Part shown: positions 51,645-59,614 of the stretch, in pieces
Layout of the letters: every line of letters begins with the position of its first letter
How positions within the stretch are numbered: the stretch's first letter is position 1
NCBI RefSeq assembly: GCF_001191005.1
Contig: NZ_CP012201.1
Span: forward strand, 3,968,001 to 4,032,000
Source: Massilia sp. NR 4-1
Lineage (GTDB): Bacteria > Pseudomonadota > Gammaproteobacteria > Burkholderiales > Burkholderiaceae_D
Direction of reading: 5' to 3'
Length of the DNA stretch: 64,000 bases
Notes under the pieces: model-generated
What the model saw: only the letters and a program-made list of their open reading frames with translations
What the model was told of the DNA's origin: nothing
The model's database searches: none
Position numbers and translations under genes: made by a program

Positions 51645-51705
51645 ACAGTCGAGCCCGTGTCCGATTTTGGGGCCTGGCCCCAAAATCGGACACGGGCTCG
51701 ACTGT
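51645..51705. repeat. 61-nt perfect palindrome (30-bp arms, 1-nt centre)
   Basis: Arms 51645-51674 and 51676-51705 are exact reverse complements around a single T; each arm contains GTCCGATTTTGGGGCC or its complement. It sits between two convergent genes, 2 nt after the transferase stop and 3 nt before the permease stop. No T-run follows, so it is not a standard intrinsic terminator. It resembles dispersed intergenic palindromes I recall from Oxalobacteraceae genomes. Confidence 0.85.
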
Positions 51706-51708
51706 GGG

Positions 51709-52932
51709 CTATTCGAAGCGCAGGCAGTCGACGGGTTGCAGGCGGGAGGCGCGGCGGGCGGGGTAGTAGCCGAAGAAGATGCCGACCAGGCTGGCGAAGC
51801 CGCAAGCGACCAGCGCCGCCTGCAGGTTGATGATGACTTCGAATTTGCCGGTGGCGGTGATGGCCGCCGCCGCACCCGCCGCCAGGCCGACGCCAACCAG
51901 GCCGCCGACCAGGCAGATCACCACGGCTTCGGTCAGGAATTGCAGCAGCAGGTCGCGCGGCCGGGCGCCGATCGCCATGCGGATGCCGATCTCGCGCGTG
52001 CGCTCCGTCACCGACACCAGCATGATGTTCATGATGCCGATGCCGCCCACCAGCAGCGAAATGGCGCCGATCAGCCCCAGCATGGTGGCCAGCGCGGCGC
52101 TGATGGTGCGCGCCGTTTCCGCGAACGAAGCCAGGTTTTCGATGCGGAAGTCGTCCGGATCTTCGGCGCGGATGCGGTGGCGGTCGCGCAGGATTTCGCT
52201 GATGTCTTCGATGCCGTCATCCAGATTGCCGCCCGATTTCCCTTGCGCCATGATGTAGTGCACGTTGTTGGGAAACTGCGAGCGCACCAGGTGGGCGCTG
52301 GCGGCGGTGATCGGCACCAGCACGTATTCACTGAGGTCGCCGCCATCGACCTGCCGCCCTTCGCCATACAGCACGCCGACCACCTGGAAGGCGACGTTCT
52401 CGATGCGGATGAACTGGCCCAGCGGGTCTTGCTTGTAGAAGAACTGGTCGGCCAGCTTGCGGCCGATGACGGCCATGCGCGCGCCGGAACGCACGTCGGC
52501 GTCGCTCAAGGCGCTGCCTTTGTCGATGCGCCAGTTGCGCATGCTGAACATGGCCGGGGTCACGCCGAACACCGTCTTGGCCGTGCTCTCGTTGCCGGCG
52601 GTGAGCTTGAAATTACCTTGCAGCACGGGCGCGGCGCCGGACAGCGAGGTCAGCGCGTTGAGCGCTTCCGCATCCTGCATGGTCAGCGAGGGCATGGCGC
52701 CGGTGCGCATGCGCTGGGCCTGGGCGCGGTCGCCGCCGGGCGCGATGAAGACCAGGTTGGTGCCCAGCTGCTCCAGCTCCTTGCCGATGAAACGCTGCAT
52801 GCTGTCGCCCACGGCCAGCAGCAGGGCCACCGAGGTGATGCCGATGACGATGCCGAGCATGGTGAGGATGGTGCGCAGGCGGTTGGCCCGCATCGAGCGG
52901 AAGGCTTCGATCACTACTTGAAAAAGAATCAT
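51709..52932 (-). CDS. MacB-type ABC transporter permease (FtsX/MacB_PCD family)
   Basis: 407 residues from ATG 52932 (MILFQVVIEAFRSMRANRLR). N-terminal helix, large MacB_PCD periplasmic domain (about 45-280), three C-terminal helices with the FtsX motif around RTREIGIRMAIGARPRDLL. Couples ATP hydrolysis to mechanotransmission rather than direct membrane transport. Partner of the ATPase gene 13 nt upstream; in MacB of E. coli the two are fused in one chain. Confidence 0.9.
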   Translation of the reverse strand: MILFQVVIEAFRSMRANRLRTILTMLGIVIGITSVALLLAVGDSMQRFIGKELEQLGTNLVFIAPGGDRAQAQRMRTGAMPSLTMQDAEALNALTSLSGAAPVLQGNFKLTAGNESTAKTVFGVTPAMFSMRNWRIDKGSALSDADVRSGARMAVIGRKLADQFFYKQDPLGQFIRIENVAFQVVGVLYGEGRQVDGGDLSEYVLVPITAASAHLVRSQFPNNVHYIMAQGKSGGNLDDGIEDISEILRDRHRIRAEDPDDFRIENLASFAETARTISAALATMLGLIGAISLLVGGIGIMNIMLVSVTERTREIGIRMAIGARPRDLLLQFLTEAVVICLVGGLVGVGLAAGAAAAITATGKFEVIINLQAALVACGFASLVGIFFGYYPARRASRLQPVDCLRFE

Positions 52933-52945
52933 CTTGCTTGTGCTT

Positions 52946-53710
52946 TCAGGAGGCGGCCAGCATTTGCTGGGCGTGGCTGGCGGCCAGCTGTTCCAGGCCG
53001 GGCGCGGCCGGGCCGTCGTACAGCACGCGGCCGTCGGAGACGCGCACCAGACGGCGCGCATAGGCCGCCACGTCCGGCTCGTGCGTCACCAGCAGGATGG
53101 TGATGCCGGTTTCCTCGTTCAGGCGCTGCAGCGAGCGCATGATGTCGACGCTGGTCTGGGTATCCAGATTGCCGGTCGGCTCGTCGGCCAGCAGCAGCGG
53201 CGGATCGGCCACCAGCGCGCGCGCGATCGCCACGCGCTGCTGCTGGCCGCCGGAGAGCTGGCTGGGCGTGCGCTTGGCCAGCTCCTTGAGTCCCACTTTT
53301 TCCAGCTCGGCCAGGGCCTTGGCCTGGGCCTTGCCGCGCGAGACGCCGGCATAGATCAGCGGCAGCGCCACATTCTCGGCCACGCTCATGCGCTTGATCA
53401 GGTTGAAGCTCTGGAATACGAAACCGATGGTGCGGTTGCGGATGACCGCCAGCTCGGCGCGCGACAGGCTGCGCACGTCGACGCCGTTGAGCAGATAACT
53501 GCCGTCGGTGGCCAGGTCCAGGCAGCCGAGGATATTCATCAGCGTCGACTTGCCGGAGCCGGACTGGCCCATCACGGCCAGGAAATCGCCGCGCGGCACC
53601 TGCAGGTCGATGCCGTGCAGGACGGGCGTCTCCACGCTGCCCGAGAAGTAGCTCTTGCGCACGGCGCGGATGTCGATCAGCGGCTGGCCGCCTACCAGGA
53701 GGGGCGCCAT
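52946..53710 (-). CDS. MacB-type ABC transporter ATP-binding protein
   Basis: 254 residues. Walker A GQSGSGKST, signature LSGGQQQRVAIARAL, Walker B LLLADEPTGNLD and switch His in VTHEPD. MacB/LolD class. Its ATG overlaps the adaptor stop by 1 nt (TAATG). Forms a tripartite efflux or export pump with its neighbours, needing a TolC-type outer-membrane channel encoded elsewhere. Confidence 0.93.
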   Translation of the reverse strand: MAPLLVGGQPLIDIRAVRKSYFSGSVETPVLHGIDLQVPRGDFLAVMGQSGSGKSTLMNILGCLDLATDGSYLLNGVDVRSLSRAELAVIRNRTIGFVFQSFNLIKRMSVAENVALPLIYAGVSRGKAQAKALAELEKVGLKELAKRTPSQLSGGQQQRVAIARALVADPPLLLADEPTGNLDTQTSVDIMRSLQRLNEETGITILLVTHEPDVAAYARRLVRVSDGRVLYDGPAAPGLEQLAASHAQQMLAAS

Positions 53711-54960
53711 TACTGGTTGCCTTCGCCGTTATCCTTGCCTTCGCCCGCCAGCTTGCGGGTGATGACCTTGTCGCCTTTTTTCAGGCCGCCGTCCAGGATT
53801 TCGGTATAGCGGAAGTTGGACAGGCCGATGCGCACATCGACCGGCTTGGCCTCGTTATGCTCGTCCAGCCGGTAGACCTTGAAGGTGCGCGCGATATCGC
53901 CCTTGCTGCGGAAGGAGATGCTGTCCTCTTCCGGCGCCGCCACCGGTGCGGCCGCCTTGGCCGAGGCGCTGGCGGCCTTGCCGTCCTTGGCCGCCGCCTT
54001 GGCCTGCTTCTTCTGTTCGGCCGCCAGCTCTTCATCGCTGAGGCGGAAGCGCAGGGCGGCGGTGGGGATGCGCAGCACGTTCTGGCGGTCGCCCACCACC
54101 AGGCGCACCTGGGCCGTCATGCCGGGCTTCAGCAGCTCATCCTTATTGTCCACGTCCAGCACCACGTTGTAGGTGACGACGTTCTGCACCACGTTCGGCG
54201 CCAGGCGGAACTGGCGCATGCGCGCGTCGAATTCCTTGTCCGGGTAGGCGTCGACCACGAAGCGCGCCGGCTGGCCTTCCTTGAGCATGCCGACGTCGGC
54301 TTCCGAGACATTGGTGTCGATCTGCATCTTGGTCAGGTCGCGCGCGATCTGGAACAGGTTGGGCGTGTTGAAGGAGGCGGCCACCGTCTGTCCCAGGTCG
54401 ATGGTGCGCTTGATGATCACGCCATCGATGGGGGCGCGGATCACGCTGTTGTTCAGGTCGGCGCGGGCGCGCGCCAGTTGGGCCTTGGCCAGCTCGATAT
54501 TGGCCTTGGCCACGTCGACTTCACGCTTGGACTGGTCGAGCGCCAGGGTCGACACATAGTTCTGCGAGACCAGGGTCTGGTTGCGCGTGAAGGTGGCCTG
54601 GGCCAGGCGCATCGAGGCTTCGGCCGAGGCCAGGCTGGCTTCGGCCTGGCGGATCTGGGCTTCGAAAATGGTCGGCTCCAGCTTGAGCAGGATCTGGCCT
54701 TTCTTCACGCGGTCGTTGAAGTCGGCATTCAGCTCGCTCACCGTGCCCGACACCTGGGAACCCACATTCACCAGTGCCACCGGATTGATGGTGCCGCTGG
54801 CCGTCACCAGCTGGGCGATATTGCCGCTGTCCACGGCCGCCGTGCGGTAACGGAGCGGCGCCTCCGCCGGTTTGTTTTGAAACAACACCGCGCTTGCTGC
54901 GCCGACCACCACCAGGGCGGCAATCAGGACGGCCAAACGCTTCTTCGTGAATATTTTCAT
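53710..54960 (-). CDS. MacA-like periplasmic adaptor
   Basis: 416 residues from ATG 54960 (MKIFTKKRLAVLIAAL), giving an N-terminal membrane anchor; an upstream frame adds 61 unsupported residues. Lipoyl half (ASGTINPVALVNVGSQVSG), alpha-helical hairpin (about 100-180), second half (VIRAPIDGVIIKRTIDLGQT), beta-barrel. A Lys/Ala-rich insertion (KKQAKAAAKDGKAASASAKA, about 320-340) interrupts the membrane-proximal domain. First gene of the adaptor-ATPase-permease operon. Substrate unknown. Confidence 0.9.
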   Translation of the reverse strand: MKIFTKKRLAVLIAALVVVGAASAVLFQNKPAEAPLRYRTAAVDSGNIAQLVTASGTINPVALVNVGSQVSGTVSELNADFNDRVKKGQILLKLEPTIFEAQIRQAEASLASAEASMRLAQATFTRNQTLVSQNYVSTLALDQSKREVDVAKANIELAKAQLARARADLNNSVIRAPIDGVIIKRTIDLGQTVAASFNTPNLFQIARDLTKMQIDTNVSEADVGMLKEGQPARFVVDAYPDKEFDARMRQFRLAPNVVQNVVTYNVVLDVDNKDELLKPGMTAQVRLVVGDRQNVLRIPTAALRFRLSDEELAAEQKKQAKAAAKDGKAASASAKAAAPVAAPEEDSISFRSKGDIARTFKVYRLDEHNEAKPVDVRIGLSNFRYTEILDGGLKKGDKVITRKLAGEGKDNGEGNQ

Positions 54961-55169
54961 GGGTATGTATGGGATGATGAGGGGCGCAAAACCGCCAGTT
55001 TCCGCGCTCCGCCGGGCTGGCGGCTTAAGAACGGATGAAGATGGGCGTGTGGAAGTGTCGTGTATGAATGAAATTATTATTGCAACCAAACTTAACTTAG
55101 CACTACCATAATATTTCCGCAAGAAAATTAAAAGAAAAACCATGGCGCCACGGCGCCGTTCCGGAGGAG

Positions 55170-56285
55170 ATGATGGACAAACCTGCGAGGCTGGCTTCCA
55201 TCGACGTGCTGCGCGGTTTGGTGATCGCGCTGATGGCGCTCGACCATACGCGCGACTTTTTCGGCCCCACCAGTTTCAGTCCGGAAGACCTCGACACCAC
55301 CACGCCGGCCTGGTTCTGGACGCGCTGGATCACCCATTTATGCGCCACCACCTTCGTGCTGCTGGCCGGCAGCTCGGCCTTCCTGCGCGGCCAGGCCTGC
55401 GGCACGGCCGCGCTGTCGCGCTATCTGGCCAGCCGCGGCGCCCTGCTGCTCGTGCTGGAAGCGAGCTGGATCAGCTTCAGCTGGCAGTTCGGCTTCAACG
55501 TCATCATCCTGCAGGTGCTGTGGGCGCTGGGCGCGGGCATGCTCATGCTGGCCCTGCTGGTCTGGCTGCCGCGCCCGGCGGTGGCGGCCATCGCCGTCCT
55601 GCTCATCCTGCCGCACAATCTGCTCGACGGGGTGAAGCTGGAGTCGGTGCTGTGGCAAGCCTGGCACCAAGGCGGCTTCTTGCCGCTCAGCAGGCAGTTC
55701 GGCATCGTCATCGTGTATCCACTGATGCCCTGGCTGGGACTGATCGCGGCCGGCTATGCGCTGGGACCGGTCTTCCTGTGGCAGGCGGCGCGGCGCCAGC
55801 GCTGGCTGCTGCTGGCGGGCGCAGTGCTGCTGCTGCTCTTTATCGCCCTGCGCACGGGCAATCTGTATGGCGATCCCGATCCCTGGTCGCCGCAAGGCAA
55901 GGGCTGGATGTTCGACCTGATGTCCTTCCTGCGCGTGCACAAGTATCCGCCGTCCCTGCTCTATCTCTGCATCACGCTGGGCATCGCGCTGCCGCTGCTG
56001 GCCTGGTGCGAACGCCTGCCGCCGCCGCGTGCGCTGCTGCTGTTCGGACGCACGCCGCTGTTTTTCTACGTGATCCATATCGCGCTGATCCACTTCCTGG
56101 CCAGCCTGTATATGCTGGCGCGCTATGGCAGCCTGCCGCAGGGCGGGCCGGTGGCCGCGCAGCTCCCGCCCGGCTATCAGCCCTCGCTGCCGGTGGTGTA
56201 CGCCAGCTGGCTGGGCGTGCTGGTGCTGATGTATGGATTCACCCTGCTGTGGCGCCGCCGGCGTCCCGCCCCTCAAACCTCATGA
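55170..56285 (+). CDS. DUF1624-type (heparan-alpha-glucosaminide N-acetyltransferase-like) membrane protein
   Basis: 371 residues, about ten helices. Opens RLASIDVLRGLVIALMALDH, the DUF1624/YeiB-like signature with the conserved Asp-His pair (residues 24-25), and carries GWMFDLMSFLRVHKYPPSLL. Probably moves an acyl group across or onto a membrane glycan. Tandem ATGs follow GGAGGAG; the second (55173) is better spaced. The downstream protease gene begins 13 nt later, so the two form an operon. Diverges from the MacA-like gene. Confidence 0.8.
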   Translation: MMDKPARLASIDVLRGLVIALMALDHTRDFFGPTSFSPEDLDTTTPAWFWTRWITHLCATTFVLLAGSSAFLRGQACGTAALSRYLASRGALLLVLEASWISFSWQFGFNVIILQVLWALGAGMLMLALLVWLPRPAVAAIAVLLILPHNLLDGVKLESVLWQAWHQGGFLPLSRQFGIVIVYPLMPWLGLIAAGYALGPVFLWQAARRQRWLLLAGAVLLLLFIALRTGNLYGDPDPWSPQGKGWMFDLMSFLRVHKYPPSLLYLCITLGIALPLLAWCERLPPPRALLLFGRTPLFFYVIHIALIHFLASLYMLARYGSLPQGGPVAAQLPPGYQPSLPVVYASWLGVLVLMYGFTLLWRRRRPAPQTS

Positions 56286-56298
56286 ACAAGGATTGCAA

Positions 56299-57771
56299 TT
56301 GCTGAAGAAAGTCCTGCTGGCCAGCGTGTTCGCGCTGGCCGCCCTGCCCCACGCCCACGCGGCCGATACCGCCAACCCTTGGTCCGCACTGGCCCAAGCC
56401 GATCTCGATTTTGTGCAGCAGAGCATACGCGACAACCACCCCGGCCCGGTGGACAAGGAAAACGCCTATTTCAAGGCCTGGCTGGAACGCGGCTATGCCG
56501 AGGCCAGCGCACAGGCGGCGCAAGCGCGCTCGCTGGGCGATGTGCAGAAAATGCTGGCGCGCTATATCGCCGGTTTCGCCGACGGCCATATGGCGCTGAG
56601 TTTCTACCATCAGAGCCGCAGCATGCGCTGGGCGAATATGATCGTGCTGCGCCAGGGTGGCCGCTACCGCGTCGCGCATAGCGGACAGGCTGATGTGCCG
56701 GTGAACGCCGAGCTGCTGTCCTGCGACGGGCGCGCCATCGATGCCATCGTCAAGGAAGACCTGGCGCCGGCCTTTCTCAACAACCCCGAGCTGGACTGGA
56801 TCAAGACGGAACTGGCCCCGCTCGTGCTGCTGAACGAGGAAGAGCATCCACATGCGGAATATGCGGCCTGCCGGATCGCGGTGGACGGCCAGGCGCGCAG
56901 CGTGGCGCTGCAATGGAGCGATGTCGCGCGCAACATCTTCTACGACCAGCTCGATCGCGTGCGGCCGATGATGGACAAGAAGAGCAGCATCACACAGGTC
57001 GGGCCGAAACAATACTGGGTGCGGTTGCCGCAGTTCCAGCCCAAGGCGGCCGAGATCGAGGAACTCAAGGAGTTGACGAAGCAGATGGCCGGGCTGCGCG
57101 ATGCGGAACTGGTGGTCTTCGATACGCGCGGCAACAACGGCGGTAATTCGGCCTGGGGCAACGATATCCTGGCCGCCCTGTATGGCGAGGCCTATATCAA
57201 CCAGCTGCGCAGCCGCGACCACGGTTACGCCGAATGGCGGGTCAGCGCCGGCAATCTGGAACATATCCGCCAGCGCATCCTGCCGATGCTGCGCAAGCAG
57301 TATGAAGAAACGAGTCCGGCCTACCGGGTTTGGGCGGGCATGGCACAGCGCATGCAGACCGCGCTGGAACAGGGCCAGCCTTTCCTGCGCCAGCGCGACG
57401 AGGATGATGTTTTGAATGCGCCCGGAGGCCAGGCCGCGCCGCTGTCGCAGGCGCGCGCCGCCCTCGTCACCAAGTCGGGCTGCGCCAGCGCCTGTCTCGA
57501 CTTCGCGGATGTGGTGCTGGCCCTGCCGGACGCGGTCCACCTGGGCGAAACCACGGGCGCCGATACCGTGTATATGGAAGTGCGGCCGCTGGTACTGCCG
57601 AGCGGCCTGGCCCGGCTGGTGCTGGCGCAGAAGGTCTACCGCGACCGGCTGCGCGCCCACAACGCGGCGTATGTGCCCAGCCTGCCTTTCGATGGGCCTA
57701 TCCAGGACGATGCGCGGCTCAAGCCTTGGGTGTTGGAGCAGCTTAAGGCCGGCGGCAAGGCTTCAAAGTAA
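56299..57771 (+). CDS. Secreted S41-like serine peptidase
   Basis: 490 residues if translation starts at TTG 56299, six bases after AAGGA; this gives a clean Sec signal peptide (MLKKVLLASVFALAALPHAHA). The only in-frame ATG (56233) lies inside the upstream gene. No PDZ domain is evident. The S41 core has DTRGNNGGNS (beta-strand and oxyanion region) and a Ser in SGCASACLDFADV. Processes or degrades unknown envelope proteins. Ends overlapping the convergent MutS-like gene by 9 nt. Confidence 0.75.
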   Translation: MLKKVLLASVFALAALPHAHAADTANPWSALAQADLDFVQQSIRDNHPGPVDKENAYFKAWLERGYAEASAQAAQARSLGDVQKMLARYIAGFADGHMALSFYHQSRSMRWANMIVLRQGGRYRVAHSGQADVPVNAELLSCDGRAIDAIVKEDLAPAFLNNPELDWIKTELAPLVLLNEEEHPHAEYAACRIAVDGQARSVALQWSDVARNIFYDQLDRVRPMMDKKSSITQVGPKQYWVRLPQFQPKAAEIEELKELTKQMAGLRDAELVVFDTRGNNGGNSAWGNDILAALYGEAYINQLRSRDHGYAEWRVSAGNLEHIRQRILPMLRKQYEETSPAYRVWAGMAQRMQTALEQGQPFLRQRDEDDVLNAPGGQAAPLSQARAALVTKSGCASACLDFADVVLALPDAVHLGETTGADTVYMEVRPLVLPSGLARLVLAQKVYRDRLRAHNAAYVPSLPFDGPIQDDARLKPWVLEQLKAGGKASK

Positions 57772-59418
57772 GACCGGTGCCGGTGCCACGGAAGGTGCCG
57801 GCGAGGACGGCGGTGCGTCCCCGCCCGCCAGCACGCCGCTGCAGTCGCCGGGATGGGCCATGTAGTCGCTGAGCCAGTCGAACACGCGGGCGGCACGGGC
57901 TTCGATGTCCGCGCCGAAGTTGCGCTCGGACAGCAGGCGCAGTCCATTGGTCTCGTTCAGCAGGCCGGCGCGCAGCCGCAGGCCGTTCTCGCCTTCACGC
58001 TGCACGCACAGGGGCAGCAGTTGCGCCTGCAGCAAGGGGCCAAGCACCAGATTGTGGGAGGAGACGATGACCGTGCCGCGTGCCGTCAGCTCATGCAGCA
58101 CGGCAGCCGCGGCGGAAATCGATTCCAGGTGGTTGGTGCCGCGGAAGATCTCATCGATGATGAAGACGACTGGTGGCGCCTGTCCGCCCAGGGCCAGCAG
58201 CTCCTGGGCGCGGCGCAGCTCGGCCTGGTACAGGCTCTCGCCGCCGCCCAGCGAATCTTCGCCCTGCATGCTGGAGTACAGCGCCGCCAGCGGCAAGACC
58301 GCCGTCGCCGCGTAGCAGAAGCCGAAGGCGCGGCCGGTGATCAGGTTCAAGCCGATGGAGCGCAGCAGCGTGCTCTTGCCCACGCCGTTCTGGCCGGAGA
58401 TAAAGGCGCCGCGTTCCTCATCCAATTGCAGCGACAACGGGGCCGCCTCGTCCAGCAGCGGATGGTACAACGCTTCCAGCGCCAGCGCGCCGGGCTCCGC
58501 CTCTTGCGTCCAGCAGTGGCGCGGCGTCTGCGCGAGGTGGCGCGCCAGCGCCAGGTCGGCATCCAGGTCAGCCACCAGCACGAAGCTCGCGCGCAGCAAA
58601 TCGCGCTGCCGCGTCACCGTGGCGCGCGAGGCGTAGTAGTGGCGCACATTGCTCAGCATCAGCCAGTTGGCATACTCGCTCGCCAGCGGCAATTGCTCCA
58701 TCACGGGACGCGCCAGGCGATGGCGCAGGCGTTTGATCCCGCCGCCGCCGGGGATGAAGGCCGCCAGTCCGATGCCGTCCGCCGTCTCCGCACGGTCCGC
58801 TCCGCTGGCGGGGGCCAGCTGCGCCGCCGCCGCGCCCACTTCGGCATGCACCTGCAGCATCAGGCGCAGGCTATACAGCACGCGGTTCCATTCCTGCACG
58901 CGTTCGTGGTGGACGGCCTGCAGCGCCATCAGCAGCAGCCAGCCCGCCACCACGGCGATCCAGGCCGGCCCCCAGAAGAAGGCCAGCGCCACGCTGCCGA
59001 GAAAAGCATAGGGCAGCACGCCCAGCCAGCGCACCCAGGCCGGCGTGGCGGGCAGCTCGGGGCCGAACAAGGCCGTGCCGGGTTCCGCGCCGGCCTGGCG
59101 CAGCGGCTGGCAATGCTGCTGCAAACGCTCGCGCATGCCCGGCTCCGCGCCAAAGCGGCGCAAGCGCTGCAGGGACTGGGGAGTGGCCTGCTGGCGGCGC
59201 AGGCGCGCATGCAGCATCTGGCGGCCGAAGATGCTGGTGCCGGACGCCAGCCGTTCGCTATATGCGGGCAGCAGCATTTCGCGCCAGGTCTGCTGGTCCA
59301 GCATGGCGGGCTGCGCATCCTGGGTCAGGACGTGGTAACGCGCCACATCATGTTCGATAAAGGGGTGGTCGGCGACCTCGCTGCGCCCCCACAGCAAACC
59401 GGCCAGTTTGTTCAGCAT
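57763..59418 (-). CDS. Membrane-anchored MutS-family ATPase
   Basis: 551 residues from ATG 59418. The C-terminal third is a MutS domain V ATPase: Walker A SGQNGVGKST (341-350), Walker B VVFIIDEIFRGTN with the MutS-type FRGTN, and the following SSHN switch. The N-terminal mismatch-recognition and connector domains are absent; a helical region carries one or two membrane spans (about 132-168). It therefore cannot be a standard mismatch-repair MutS. Similar proteins of unknown function occur in several phyla. It shares a divergent upstream region, with TGTCCGG palindromes, with the exporter operon to the right. Confidence 0.8.
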   Translation of the reverse strand: MLNKLAGLLWGRSEVADHPFIEHDVARYHVLTQDAQPAMLDQQTWREMLLPAYSERLASGTSIFGRQMLHARLRRQQATPQSLQRLRRFGAEPGMRERLQQHCQPLRQAGAEPGTALFGPELPATPAWVRWLGVLPYAFLGSVALAFFWGPAWIAVVAGWLLLMALQAVHHERVQEWNRVLYSLRLMLQVHAEVGAAAAQLAPASGADRAETADGIGLAAFIPGGGGIKRLRHRLARPVMEQLPLASEYANWLMLSNVRHYYASRATVTRQRDLLRASFVLVADLDADLALARHLAQTPRHCWTQEAEPGALALEALYHPLLDEAAPLSLQLDEERGAFISGQNGVGKSTLLRSIGLNLITGRAFGFCYAATAVLPLAALYSSMQGEDSLGGGESLYQAELRRAQELLALGGQAPPVVFIIDEIFRGTNHLESISAAAAVLHELTARGTVIVSSHNLVLGPLLQAQLLPLCVQREGENGLRLRAGLLNETNGLRLLSERNFGADIEARAARVFDWLSDYMAHPGDCSGVLAGGDAPPSSPAPSVAPAPVLL

Positions 59419-59476
59419 CCACGCTCCAGAAAAAATCTTGCCAGCAAGATAGAGGGCGCTTGCCAGGAAATCAAGC

Positions 59477-59527
59477 TGTCCGGCCGGACAACGGACGCGG
59501 CGGCATTGTCCGGACAAGAGCCGGACA
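59477..59527. promoter_or_regulatory. Cluster of TGTCCGG/CCGGACA palindromes, candidate enhancer-binding-protein sites
   Basis: Palindromes TGTCCGGCCGGACA (59477-59490) and TTGTCCGGACAA (59506-59517), then a half-site CCGGACA (59521-59527). Located about 60-110 nt upstream of the predicted sigma-54 start site, the usual place for bEBP upstream activating sequences. Confidence 0.6.
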
Positions 59528-59562
59528 GGGGAGGCTTTCAATAAAATCAAACACTTACCGCA

Positions 59563-59578
59563 TGGCACACTTTGTGCA
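59563..59578 (+). promoter_or_regulatory. Sigma-54 promoter of the exporter operon
   Basis: TGGCAC-N5-GTGCA: GG and GC of the -24/-12 elements are exactly 10 nt apart, and the rest differs from TGGCACG-N4-TTGCA at two positions. Predicted start near 59589, 26 nt before the adaptor ATG. Confidence 0.7.
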
Positions 59579-59614
59579 TGAGCAAGTATCACCTTTTTAC
59601 AACACTTTGCTGCC

